Positions 29,378 to 38,380 of a stretch of 64,000 bases of DNA are shown here, one piece after another. The position numbers were made by a program, and so were the translations under genes. Source of the DNA: CAWBCI01 sp963787195 (GTDB taxonomy: Bacteria; Bacteroidota; Bacteroidia; Bacteroidales; JAGOPY01); NCBI GenBank assembly GCA_963787195.1, contig CAWBCI010000042.1, positions 62,001-126,000 of the forward strand, given 5' to 3'. Below the pieces are notes generated by a model. That model was not told the origin of the DNA and made no database searches. It saw only the letters and a program-made list of their open reading frames with translations. Position 1 is the first letter of the stretch; the number at the start of each line of letters is the position of its first letter.

Positions 29378-31393
29378 ATGCAAAAGATTATTATCCGCAT
29401 CATCCTTTTTATTAATGCTTTTGTTTTTTTTACGGGAACGAAAGCTGAGGAAATTTCATTATCCAAGAATTATTACCTCAAGGCAGATTCCCTTATTTCA
29501 TACGGGAAGTACAGGGAAGCTGCCAATATGTACAAACTTTGTATAGAGTCTGAAAAAGTGAAGGAGAATCCGGACCTGGACCGGATTTCAGAATGCCTGA
29601 ACAATGAAGGGGTCTGCTTTTATAAACTTCAGGATTACAAAAATGCCATCGTTCCTTTGGAGGAAGCTGTAAAACTGGAAAGAGAAAGAGGGGGCACTGA
29701 AAACCTTGCCACCCGCCTGAGTAATATGGGACTGATATATAAAACCCTCGGGAATTATAATAAAGCTCTGGAATATTATGACCAGGCATTCCAGATAGAT
29801 AAGGAAATCGGAAATGAGGATAATATTGCTGTATCCCTGAATAATATCGGGATGATTTATGATTTATGGGGAAAATACGACACCGCTATAGTTTATTATG
29901 AGAATTCCCTGAAAATCAAAGAGAAAAGCGGGAATAAGGAAGGCATGGCCAATTCGATCAATAATATAGCATTCGTTTATAGCTCCTGGGGGAAATATGA
30001 TATGGCCATAGAATATTTCAAGGAAGCCCTGAAAATTGACCAGGAACTGGGGAACCCTGAAAAAGTTGCCAAGAGGCTGAATAATCTGGGCTATGCTTAT
30101 TTCAACATGAATATTTTAGACACAGCCTTACAGTATTATCAGCAAGCTCTTAAAATCGACATAGATATTGGGAAAAAGGACCAGGTGGCCGTGCAATATA
30201 ATAATATTGGGGCCTTTTACCTGAAAACCGGGGATTATAATAAGGCTATTTATTATTTTGAACTGGCCAGGGGAATTTATGATGAATTGGGTCAGAAAGG
30301 AGATGTGGCGACTGTACTTACAAACCTGGCGGATGCATACCAGCATAATGGGAACAAGGACAAAGCACTTGAATTGCTCGAAAAGAGCATACAGATATCC
30401 GCATCCCTCAAACTCATGAACCAGTTAAAATCGAATTATTTTCTCATATCACAGCTATATGCAGGCAAAAATGACTATTACGATGCATTTGAGGCCTATA
30501 AAAATTATTCAGAAGTAAAAGACAGTCTCTTCAACCAGCAATCACATGAACAAATAGCTGATTTTGAAGTGAGGTATGAAACCGAAAAGAAAGAAAAAGA
30601 AATCCAGATACTGAGGCAGACTGAGACTATTCAGGCTCTGGATATGAAGAGGACAAGGATACTTAAAAATTCATTCATTGGCGGTTTTGCCGCAATGCTC
30701 TTCATTGCCATACTTATTTTTGTGACCCTGCGCATTAAAGTGAGATCAAGCCGGATCATAGAAAAGGAAAAAGCCAAGTCAGACAAGCTGCTTTTAAATA
30801 TTCTTCCGGCCAAAGTTGCCACGGATTTGAAGGAAAAAGGGAATACCAAGCCGGAAATGTTTGAAAATGTTAGCGTAATGTTTTCAGATTTTTGCCATTT
30901 TACGGAACTTTCATCTCAATTGCAACCCCAGCAATTAATAGATGAATTGAACGACCTTTTTACCGGATTTGATACTATAATTGAAAATAATCACTGCGAA
31001 CGGATCAAAACCATTGGAGACGCATACCTGGCTGTTTGTGGGCTCCCGGTTGAAAACCCTATGCACGCTATTAATATCCTGAATGCCGGGATAGAGATTA
31101 TTCATTATCTGGAAGAAAGAAACAAAGACCATCCAATCCAATGGAAAGTTCGTATCGGTGTCCATACCGGCCCTGCAATTGCCGGGGTCGTAGGGATCAA
31201 GAAGTATTCCTATGATGTTTTTGGGGACACTATTAACACGGCTTCCAGGATGGAATCCTACTCGGAGATGATGAGGATAAACGTTTCAAAATCAACCTAT
31301 CTGCATGCCAAAGGCCAATTTAGTTTTACCGAAAGAGGCGCCATAGATACGAAAGGTAAAGGGCAGATTGATATGTATTATTTAGAAAGATAA
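29378..31393 (+). CDS. TPR-containing class III adenylate cyclase
   Basis: Signal peptide or anchor at 1-22, then about eight TPR units of the 40-residue type with NNIG/NNLG signatures (residues 30-390), a short coiled coil, a membrane helix near 435-455 (FIGGFAAMLFIAILIFVTL) and a cyclase homology domain from about 500. The domain has a metal Asp in VMFSDFCHFTEL and the second metal Asp in IKTIGDAYLAVCG. A purine-selecting Lys lies in the same block, and an adenine-contact Asp with the Asn/Arg pair in YDVFGDTINTASRMES. The Lys/Asp set favours ATP over GTP. The TPR part would sense a periplasmic protein and control cAMP synthesis inside. Topology is inferred. Confidence 0.9.
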   Translation: MQKIIIRIILFINAFVFFTGTKAEEISLSKNYYLKADSLISYGKYREAANMYKLCIESEKVKENPDLDRISECLNNEGVCFYKLQDYKNAIVPLEEAVKLERERGGTENLATRLSNMGLIYKTLGNYNKALEYYDQAFQIDKEIGNEDNIAVSLNNIGMIYDLWGKYDTAIVYYENSLKIKEKSGNKEGMANSINNIAFVYSSWGKYDMAIEYFKEALKIDQELGNPEKVAKRLNNLGYAYFNMNILDTALQYYQQALKIDIDIGKKDQVAVQYNNIGAFYLKTGDYNKAIYYFELARGIYDELGQKGDVATVLTNLADAYQHNGNKDKALELLEKSIQISASLKLMNQLKSNYFLISQLYAGKNDYYDAFEAYKNYSEVKDSLFNQQSHEQIADFEVRYETEKKEKEIQILRQTETIQALDMKRTRILKNSFIGGFAAMLFIAILIFVTLRIKVRSSRIIEKEKAKSDKLLLNILPAKVATDLKEKGNTKPEMFENVSVMFSDFCHFTELSSQLQPQQLIDELNDLFTGFDTIIENNHCERIKTIGDAYLAVCGLPVENPMHAINILNAGIEIIHYLEERNKDHPIQWKVRIGVHTGPAIAGVVGIKKYSYDVFGDTINTASRMESYSEMMRINVSKSTYLHAKGQFSFTERGAIDTKGKGQIDMYYLER

Positions 31394-31413
31394 AAAGGCT
31401 TCCGGCCTCTTTG
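31392..31413. terminator. Weak bidirectional hairpin between convergent genes
   Basis: AAAAAGGC-TTCCG-GCCTCTTT lies directly after the cyclase stop and before the end of the convergent 31419 gene, with an A-run on one side and a short T-run on the other. Confidence 0.45.
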
Positions 31414-31418
31414 ATCCA

Positions 31419-32177
31419 TTATTTCTTTCCTTGATTAGTAAAGAAAAAGAGGGCTGCGAGCTGCACATCAATGCCGGTGACTTTACCTATCTCCTTCTTA
31501 TTTGCATCCATTATAGACCCATCTTTCAGAATATAGCCCATAAGTCCGCCGCTCTTATCAATCACCGATCCGAATTTGCTGATCCGGCCAAGTTCTGCAC
31601 CATCTTTGTCGCTGATCAAACCATTAGGGTCCACACTTACTGACTTATCTCCTTTAGGGGTGTATAATTGCCCGTTCCCGTAATACATCCCAATGATTTT
31701 ATTATGGGCATTCCGGATAGTTCCCGCGGAGTCCATATCCATGATCAGATTCCCGGACGCATCCGTGATCTTTGCTTCGCTTCCGGTTTTACCAAGTTTT
31801 TCACCCATATAAATATATTGCTTCTTCGATGATTTTGAGCTATTAGCCTGGCCCGAAGTTTTAAAAGGATCTTTCTGATTACTAATCTTTTTTCCTCCAG
31901 GATTCAACTCCTTGATGGTATTCCCGGAAGCATTCGTTTTGGTACGGCCCTCCTTCCTATTCGTTTGTGGCATGGTCCTGGTATTTACTGCACCGGAGTT
32001 TATAATCCTGGCAGTATCGCTTTTTATTGTTGCCTTGCCCTGGACAGCAGGATTTGTTTTCTGTTCAGATTTGATGTCTTTGGAATCTGACTTCTTCTCA
32101 TTCACAACCTGGGCTGTGGTAAAACCTGAAAGGAAAATTGAGAAACTCAGCAGGAGAATAAATGTTATTTGTTTCAT
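31419..32177 (-). CDS. Secreted repeat protein of unknown function (252 aa)
   Basis: It has a signal peptide KQITFILLLSFSIFLSGFTTA. A Lys/Ser/Thr/Asn-rich linker covers about residues 25-118. The C-terminal half is made of short strand-turn repeats of the type D-x-G-x-x-I/L (KITDASGNLIMDMDSAGTI, VDPNGLISDKDGAELGRI, SKFGSVIDKSGGLMGYI, LKDGSIMDANKKEIGKV). Such repeats suggest a small beta-roll or beta-meander. I do not know a named family. It faces the cyclase gene and follows the methyltransferase gene on the same strand with a 58-base gap. Confidence 0.7.
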   Translation of the reverse strand: MKQITFILLLSFSIFLSGFTTAQVVNEKKSDSKDIKSEQKTNPAVQGKATIKSDTARIINSGAVNTRTMPQTNRKEGRTKTNASGNTIKELNPGGKKISNQKDPFKTSGQANSSKSSKKQYIYMGEKLGKTGSEAKITDASGNLIMDMDSAGTIRNAHNKIIGMYYGNGQLYTPKGDKSVSVDPNGLISDKDGAELGRISKFGSVIDKSGGLMGYILKDGSIMDANKKEIGKVTGIDVQLAALFFFTNQGKK

Positions 32178-32235
32178 GGTTTTATTTTTTATGATGGACT
32201 CTGATGTTTCAAATTCTATGCCGCTAATAAGATTG

Positions 32236-32988
32236 TCATTTCGAGCGTAAGATCATAATGCTCCCTTCAAGGTCTGGGATAAGTGCCGGAACTTCGGGTA
32301 TTCCGGCCGCGAATTCATCCACCGCTTTCAAAATACCTTCCCATTTTCCGTTATAATCATGAACGATGATTACTCCCCCGGGAGCAAGCCTCGGGTAGAA
32401 GAATTCCAGTCCGGCCCTGGTAGGATTATAGAGATCAGCATCCATATTCACCAAAGCAAAGCGTGTTTCCTCCAGGCCTCTGCAAGTATCCGGGAAGTAG
32501 CCCTGGTGAAAGATAACATTTTCATTCCCGCCAATAAACTTTTTTACCTTTTCAATATTGGTGTCGGCAAAGTTTTTAGTGCTATAGGTAGCTGCCTCCC
32601 CCGTCTCAGCTTCGAGGTCTTTTTCCTTGAATCCTTCAAAGGTATCGAAGAGGTGAAATTTCCTGGAAGTGTCCATTCGATGCAAGATATGGGCGCTTTC
32701 CCCTTTGTAAACACCCAGTTCCGCAAAGTCCCCCTGAACTCCCTGTTGCCTGATCCTTTCAACCTGGAACCACCAGTTGAAAAATCTCACTTTATCGGCA
32801 TAATTTTTCTGGACTTTGATCAGCTCTTTTGAAATCCGCCCGCTTTTCTTTGCCTGGACCCATCCTTCCGGAAAATATCCTTCTTCAAACATCATCCCCC
32901 ATGCATATCTTATAAGAAACACAAATACAAGGATGATAATGCTGAAATTAATGATCTGGAAAACCGATACGGGCATAAAAACGAGCAT
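32236..32988 (-). CDS. TylF/MycF-type SAM-dependent O-methyltransferase, membrane-anchored
   Basis: The N-terminal 30 residues hold one hydrophobic segment (IINFSIIILVFVFLIRYAW), so the enzyme may be tethered to the membrane. The SAM-binding motif is FAELGVYKGESAHIL, followed by HLFDTFEGF and the acidic block LVNMDADLYNPTRAGLEFFYPRL, then GGVIIVHDYN. This set is the TylF/MycF signature, a family that O-methylates sugars of macrolides and glycans, with metal bound by the Asp-rich block. Substrate here is unknown. ispG lies upstream on the same strand, 220 bases away across the heptamer array. Confidence 0.85.
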   Translation of the reverse strand: MLVFMPVSVFQIINFSIIILVFVFLIRYAWGMMFEEGYFPEGWVQAKKSGRISKELIKVQKNYADKVRFFNWWFQVERIRQQGVQGDFAELGVYKGESAHILHRMDTSRKFHLFDTFEGFKEKDLEAETGEAATYSTKNFADTNIEKVKKFIGGNENVIFHQGYFPDTCRGLEETRFALVNMDADLYNPTRAGLEFFYPRLAPGGVIIVHDYNGKWEGILKAVDEFAAGIPEVPALIPDLEGSIMILRSK

Positions 32989-33142
32989 TTAATATTTAAA
33001 ATTCAAAATCAAATTGCCTGAATTCCGGGATGAAATTTTCAATAGGTTTTGAACAGGGCGCTAAATTAATCAAATTTATTTGTGGGAATTCTTATTTAAT
33101 ATAATGCAGGTCACGTAAAAATCCTGCTTTTACTCTACTGCT

Positions 33143-33205
33143 GACTGCTGACTGATGACTGCCGACTGCTGACTGCTGACTGCTGACTGCTGACTGCCGA
33201 CTGCT
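33143..33205 (-). repeat. Heptamer tandem repeat (GACTGCT / CAGTCNN family), 9 units
   Basis: Nine contiguous 7-bp units on the plus strand: GACTGCT six times, GACTGCC twice, GACTGAT once. They are the reverse complement of CAGTCNN, the family at 5314-5348 and 5549-5611. The array ends five bases from the ispG stop codon. Confidence 0.9.
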
Positions 33206-33210
33206 GACAC

Positions 33211-34848
33211 TTAACCATCCCGCCAGTCGCCGTTTTCCTTAATAAGCTCTATTAGCTTTTCCACAGCTTCATTTTCGTCGATGTTTCTTTGCATCACCTG
33301 CTGTTTGTGGTACAAAGTGATCTTTCCGGGGCCGGCACCGACGTAGCCGTAATCCGCATCGGCCATTTCTCCGGGACCGTTCACAATACATCCCATCACC
33401 GCAATTTTGAGCCCTTTCAGGTGGCCTGTATTTTCCCTGACATTCTGCAAGGTTTCCTGTATGTCAAATTTTGTCCGTCCGCAGGAAGGACATGAGATGA
33501 ACTCTGTTTTGGTAATCCTCACCCCGGCAGCCTGCAGAATATTGAAAAGCATGCTATGAATCTGTTCCGGGGGATCAGCCGGTTCAAGCCATATCCCATC
33601 CCCAAGGCCGTCGCACAGGAGGGCCGGGAAGTCGATGGAAAGCCTGATCAGTAAATCGTCTCCCTTTAGATCCGGAAGGGATCTTTTCAGGATCACAGGA
33701 CTCTTGTTCCCATCATGTTCAAGTTTCCTGAAATAATTCCTGAAATCGTCCAGAATATGAGTTTCGGAAGATGATTTCACAAGGACGGAAGGGGGAAGCC
33801 CGCCGTGGGAATTTTCCGGGAGGTCGACTCCTATAATTACTGGCGGATTATTGCCTCCGATAGGATCAAAACTAAGGCTCTCTCTTTTGTTGTATTGAAA
33901 TGGATGTAAAGCGGCCGTTTGAGCGACTGCTGTTTTCCTTCTCCCATCCAGCTGATAAAATGAAACAAGTTTTTGGGCAAATGGGATCTCATTCACAGGG
34001 TCCTCCGTGAGTGATACCCTGATAGTATCGCCTATTCCTTCTTCAAGCAGGGTGCCAATACCTGCCGCTGATTTTATTCGTCCGTCTTCCCCGTCACCTG
34101 CCTCTGTAACTCCCAGGTGAATGGGGTAGTTCATGCCTTCAGCCATCATCCTTGCGGCAAGGAGGCGGTTAGCCTGCAATACGATACGGATATTGCTGGA
34201 TTTCATGGACAGAACCAGTTTATGGAACCCGAACGTATCAGCGATACGGATAAACTCCATGGCGGATTCAACCATACCTGCCGGGGTGTCGCCGTAGCGA
34301 CCCATGATCCTTTCTGAAAGGGAGCCGTGGTTGGTCCCGATGCGGATGGCTGTTCCGTATTCTTTACATATTTTTAAAAGTGGAAATAATCTCCCCGCAA
34401 TCCTCTCCAGTTCCTCACGATAGCCTTGTTCGCTGTATTCCTTTCCCAGTGGGTTCTTCCTTTCAGAATAATTACCGGGATTTATCCTGACCTTATCTAC
34501 GATGCGGGCGGCAATTTCGGCTGCTTCCGGCAGATAATGAATATCCGCAACCAGTGGAACATTAACATCAATTTTATGTAATTCTTTTTTTATGATGGCC
34601 AGGTGCTTTGCCTCTTTTACGTTCTGGGCAGTAATCCTGACGATCTCACAACCGGCATCTGCAAGGCCTTTCACCTGCCTGACAGTAGCTTCCGTATCCA
34701 GGGTGGGTGTATTGGTCATGGACTGGATCCGGATAACCTGGGTTCCACCAAGGAGCAGGTCCCCAATTTTTATTTCGGCGGAACGGAAGGACGTGTATAG
34801 CGGAAGTCCTTGCAGGTATTGTTCAGGATCAGTTTCCATAATAAGCAA
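33211..34848 (-). CDS. ispG: 4-hydroxy-3-methylbut-2-en-1-yl diphosphate synthase (IspG/GcpE)
   Basis: It catalyses the penultimate step of the MEP isoprenoid pathway, reducing MEcPP to HMBPP with a 4Fe-4S cluster. The TIM-barrel half starts IGDLLLGGTQVIRIQSMTNT and has IRIGTNHGSL and HLGVTEAGDGEDG. The cluster Cys are in SCPSCGRTKFD and GCIVNGPGEMADADYG. At 545 residues it is the long form with an extra central domain (about 290-440), as in Bacteroidota, chlamydiae and plants, rather than the ~370-residue E. coli type. Met at 34848 or, three codons in, 34839 may be the start. It appears to be a single transcription unit with a terminator hairpin upstream at 34874-34929. Confidence 0.95.
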   Translation of the reverse strand: MLIMETDPEQYLQGLPLYTSFRSAEIKIGDLLLGGTQVIRIQSMTNTPTLDTEATVRQVKGLADAGCEIVRITAQNVKEAKHLAIIKKELHKIDVNVPLVADIHYLPEAAEIAARIVDKVRINPGNYSERKNPLGKEYSEQGYREELERIAGRLFPLLKICKEYGTAIRIGTNHGSLSERIMGRYGDTPAGMVESAMEFIRIADTFGFHKLVLSMKSSNIRIVLQANRLLAARMMAEGMNYPIHLGVTEAGDGEDGRIKSAAGIGTLLEEGIGDTIRVSLTEDPVNEIPFAQKLVSFYQLDGRRKTAVAQTAALHPFQYNKRESLSFDPIGGNNPPVIIGVDLPENSHGGLPPSVLVKSSSETHILDDFRNYFRKLEHDGNKSPVILKRSLPDLKGDDLLIRLSIDFPALLCDGLGDGIWLEPADPPEQIHSMLFNILQAAGVRITKTEFISCPSCGRTKFDIQETLQNVRENTGHLKGLKIAVMGCIVNGPGEMADADYGYVGAGPGKITLYHKQQVMQRNIDENEAVEKLIELIKENGDWRDG

Positions 34849-34873
34849 TGATCAGGACCTCAAAAGTAATAAA

Positions 34874-34929
34874 AAGAGACTGCCATTTTCCGCTGAAGGA
34901 TTAATTCCAGCATTAAACGGCAGTCTCTT
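34874..34929. terminator. Long-stem hairpin between the Reelin-type gene and ispG
   Basis: Arms AAGAGACTGCC and GGCAGTCTCTT are perfect over 11 bp, with A-runs and T-runs on both flanks. The loop contains GCTGAAGGATTAATT, also seen in the palindrome at 5178-5222. It is best placed as the terminator of the 34967 gene, upstream of ispG. Confidence 0.75.
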
Positions 34930-34966
34930 AAAAACAGTATTTAGAAAGATGAAGAAGAGTTTCGGA

Positions 34967-35761
34967 TTATTTAATGATCAGCTTTTTGGTATATGTATTT
35001 TTATCAGATTGCATCTTCATGATATAGGCACCAGGCGCCAGCTGCGGAAGTTTCAGCGCCAGTTCCTGATCTCCTCCGCTCACAGGACCCTTAAATAGGG
35101 AAGCTGTTTTCATCCCTGCGGTATTAAACAGATCAATACTTACTTCAGAGCTATTATTCAGAGCAAAGCGGATATTCACTTTATCCCTGGCCGGCACAGG
35201 GTAAATATCCCATGTTGGTTTATTCTTCTCCGAAATGCCCGTTCCTGTATTTTCGTTTATGGTCAGGGTGGATAATTTGGTAACTGATTTATTCAGGGCA
35301 AATGCACCATAGAATGTAACATCTCCCATACCTGTTGATGGAGCAGTCCATTGAACATGCCATACCATTGGGTTGGAGTTGCTTGAAGAGGAATGGGTAA
35401 TATAATCGCTGGTTCCGGAGCAAAACTTAGTTCCTGAGCCGGGAGCGAGCGAGCCAATGATTTCACCGGCAGGATTCTGAGGGGAAACTTCAAAACCTTT
35501 TCTTCCGCTTCCGGTACTGGTAAGGGTGATATTATAAGTTTCACCGGGGATATAACCATCGGCCGGAATATCGGAAGTGATCCAACCGCTTACCTGTGTA
35601 GCGTTCCCCCCGTGACAGGCAGTACAATTCTGACCATCCCCGGGGGAACCGGTATATCCTGCCGGCGCACCGGAAGGATAAGAAACATCCATGCCACTAT
35701 ATGCGGTGAGTAGAAAAAAAATAAGTAGTGCGGGTAGTGCGAATAAATAGCGACTTTTCAT
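34967..35761 (-). CDS. Secreted Reelin-like (choice-of-anchor V) protein with CxxCH motif and T9SS type A sorting domain
   Basis: A signal peptide or anchor (YLFALPALLIFFLLTAYSG) is followed by GSPGDGQNCTACHGG. The CTACH here is a c-type haem binding motif, also usual at the start of this Reelin-like domain family. The beta-sandwich follows (YNITLTSTGSGRKGFEV ... NPMVWHVQWTAPSTGMGDV). The last 75 residues are a T9SS type A domain (DIYPVPARDKVNIRF ... GAYIMKM ... YTKKLIIK). The protein should be exported through T9SS to the surface. Whether haem is bound is unclear, as some family members keep the motif only as a disulfide. It is a single gene with its own terminator. Confidence 0.85.
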   Translation of the reverse strand: MKSRYLFALPALLIFFLLTAYSGMDVSYPSGAPAGYTGSPGDGQNCTACHGGNATQVSGWITSDIPADGYIPGETYNITLTSTGSGRKGFEVSPQNPAGEIIGSLAPGSGTKFCSGTSDYITHSSSSNSNPMVWHVQWTAPSTGMGDVTFYGAFALNKSVTKLSTLTINENTGTGISEKNKPTWDIYPVPARDKVNIRFALNNSSEVSIDLFNTAGMKTASLFKGPVSGGDQELALKLPQLAPGAYIMKMQSDKNTYTKKLIIK

Positions 35762-35947
35762 ATCAAATAGTTTTATTTAGTTAGTTAGATTATTATCAGA
35801 CCCAGGTAATATGGGAAGGTTGCCTTGAATCTAATTTTATTTTTGACTTCTTTTCATCTTCCGGATATGATCAAAATATCTAATTTTGATCTGACAATAA
35901 TATCGGTAAAAATCAGTTAATAACATACTGATAAACCTAGTTCTATT

Positions 35948-38284
35948 ATGATAAAGAGTTATTTAAAAGTTATTTTAGTCCTCCAGGCTTTTCTAATTTG
36001 TTCTTTCGGATTTGCACAGGAAATCGGGATCGGACAATGGAGGGATCATTTACCCTACGATTATGCAACGAAGGTTGCGGAATTCGGGAATGATATTTTT
36101 TGTGCCACCCCCTATAGCTTGTTCTATTATGACCGGCAAGACAATAGTATCAACCGGCTTAGCAAGGTGAATGGTCTTTCGGACATTGGGGTCAGTTCCA
36201 TCGCTTATAATTCCGATCAGTCTACCCTGGTTGTCAGTTATAGCAATACCAATATTGACCTGATCAGGAGTGACCTGAGTATAGTCAATATCCCTGATAT
36301 TAAAAGGAAGGATATACTTGGAAATAAGACCATTAACAGCATCATGAATTATGGGAAATATGCTTACCTGGCCTGTGGATTCGGTATAGTTGTGCTTGAT
36401 TTGGAAAGAACTGAGATCAGGGATACATATTATATAGGCCCTGAAGGAAGCAGTCTGAATGTTTATTCAATAGCTCATAATGATACATCCCTTTTTGCCG
36501 CGACTGAAGATGGAATTTATTATGCAAGCCTCACCGATCCTAACCTTGCATATTTTGCAAACTGGCATAAAATTGAGAATATACCCTTGCCGGATGCTAG
36601 CTATAACCTGGTTCATGTTTTCGGAGATAAGCTGATAGTAAACCGCCTTGACCCCAACAAAGTTGAAGATGATTTGCTTTATGATGACAATGGAAACTGG
36701 CGGCCGGTTGACGCAGACAGCACCGGTATTACCTATGGACTTAGAAATAACGGAAATGAGCTAATAGTATCCTATTCCAATCATGTAAGGGTTTATTCTT
36801 CCGATCTGCAGCAGGGACTCTTGATTTATACCTATGGTGACAGTGGGGTTGCTCCGGCAGATTGTATTTACGGTTCGGATGGAAATTACTGGATCGCTGA
36901 CCGGCATGTTGGCCTGGCAAAAGTATGGGGAGGCGGCTATGAAAGGGAAATAATCAAACCCAGCGGAGCACCTACTATCGACATCTTTGATATTTCAGTT
37001 GAAAATGGAAAATTATGGCTGGTTCCGGGAGGCATGAACGGAACCTGGGGAAATATCTGGCAAGGCGCAAGAATATATTCTTTTATTGATGAAAACTGGA
37101 CTACTTATAGTAATAAAAATATTCCCGCCCTTGACAGTTTGCGTGATATGGTTTCTGTAATAGTTGATCCTCTGGATCCCGAAAAGGTCTATGCCGGTTC
37201 ATGGTACCTTGGGCTCGTGGAATTAGACAATGGGCAACTTGCACATATGTTTGGCAGGTACAACTCCTCTCTTATGATAAGTGTGATTCAGGGGGCGCCT
37301 GTTGTGAAGGTGGGGGGGTTGGCATTTGATGATCAGCATAATCTCTGGATGACCAATTCAGCATCCGAAAAACTCATTTCCGTAAAAAGAAATGACGGAA
37401 CCTGGGAATCATACAGCCTGGGCAGCAATACTGTCGGTTTTAATATCCGCCAGATAATTGCCGATTCTTATGGTCAGAAGTGGGTACAGGTTAAGACCGG
37501 GTCATCAAACCCGTATTTCATGTACGTCTTTAATGAGAACAATACGGATGGTCCGAAATACCGCGGACTCAAATCCGGTCAGGGCTTCGGGGACCTTCCC
37601 GGTACCAATGTTTTCGCAATGGCTGAAGACCTGGACGGGCAAATATGGATTGGAACCGACCAGGGTATAGCAGTTTTCTATTCGCCGGAAAATATATTAA
37701 GTAACCAGCCTTCGGATGCCCAGCGTATCCTTGTAGATTTTGACGGCTATGTTCAATACCTGCTTGAAACCGAAACGGTTAAAACTATTGCAATCGATGG
37801 TGACAACCGGAAATGGATAGGCACCGAAAGAGCCGGGGTTTTCCTGCTCTCAGCCGATGGTACTCAACAAATTTATCATTTTACCGAGGATAACAGCCCC
37901 CTGTTCTCCAATACCATCACTAAAATTGCGATCGACCAGGAATCCGGGGAAGTATATATTGCTACTGCCAAAGGATTAATCTCATATAAAAGTACTGCAA
38001 CCAAAGGAGGCCCTGTAAACAGTGATGTTTATGCATATCCCAATCCGGTCAGACCTGAATATTCGGGGCCGATAGCAGTTAAGAATTTGGTTACAAACGC
38101 GGTAGTAAAAATCACAGACGTTGCCGGGAACCTGGTTTATGAAACCAAGGCTGAAGGTGGGCAGGCGATTTGGAATGGCCATGATTTGAATGGAAGGAAA
38201 GCCAATTCAGGCGTTTACCTGGTCTTTGTCAGCAATGACGATGGAAGTGAAAAAATTGTAACCAAGATCCTTTTCATCAATTGA
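35948..38284 (+). CDS. porZ: T9SS component PorZ
   Basis: The 778-aa protein has a signal peptide ending at GFAQ. The mature N-terminus is IGIGQWRDHLPYDYATKVAE, followed by CATPYSLFYYDR, which I recognise as the PorZ pattern. Two beta-propeller parts follow (repeated WIGT/WMTN-type blades: QIWIGTDQGIAVF, KWIGTERAGVFLL). The C-terminal beta-sandwich begins YAYPNPVRPEYSGPI and ends IVTKILFIN, itself a T9SS type A domain. PorZ belongs to the surface attachment complex and binds the anionic LPS to which cargo is linked. recO follows closely, an arrangement I recall from other Bacteroidota. Confidence 0.9.
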   Translation: MIKSYLKVILVLQAFLICSFGFAQEIGIGQWRDHLPYDYATKVAEFGNDIFCATPYSLFYYDRQDNSINRLSKVNGLSDIGVSSIAYNSDQSTLVVSYSNTNIDLIRSDLSIVNIPDIKRKDILGNKTINSIMNYGKYAYLACGFGIVVLDLERTEIRDTYYIGPEGSSLNVYSIAHNDTSLFAATEDGIYYASLTDPNLAYFANWHKIENIPLPDASYNLVHVFGDKLIVNRLDPNKVEDDLLYDDNGNWRPVDADSTGITYGLRNNGNELIVSYSNHVRVYSSDLQQGLLIYTYGDSGVAPADCIYGSDGNYWIADRHVGLAKVWGGGYEREIIKPSGAPTIDIFDISVENGKLWLVPGGMNGTWGNIWQGARIYSFIDENWTTYSNKNIPALDSLRDMVSVIVDPLDPEKVYAGSWYLGLVELDNGQLAHMFGRYNSSLMISVIQGAPVVKVGGLAFDDQHNLWMTNSASEKLISVKRNDGTWESYSLGSNTVGFNIRQIIADSYGQKWVQVKTGSSNPYFMYVFNENNTDGPKYRGLKSGQGFGDLPGTNVFAMAEDLDGQIWIGTDQGIAVFYSPENILSNQPSDAQRILVDFDGYVQYLLETETVKTIAIDGDNRKWIGTERAGVFLLSADGTQQIYHFTEDNSPLFSNTITKIAIDQESGEVYIATAKGLISYKSTATKGGPVNSDVYAYPNPVRPEYSGPIAVKNLVTNAVVKITDVAGNLVYETKAEGGQAIWNGHDLNGRKANSGVYLVFVSNDDGSEKIVTKILFIN

Positions 38285-38380
38285 TCAGGATAATGAGTTG
38301 ATTCCGGAAAATCTTAAGTAATTTTATGCCTTTGATCCGCTCTGAGGAAGGCGGAACCATTGATTCATCCGAACAAGCAA

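Noticed and set aside
33143..33205. Possible CRISPR array
   Set aside because: The unit is only 7 bp with no spacers between units and no cas genes nearby; it is a minisatellite. The same holds for 5549-5611.
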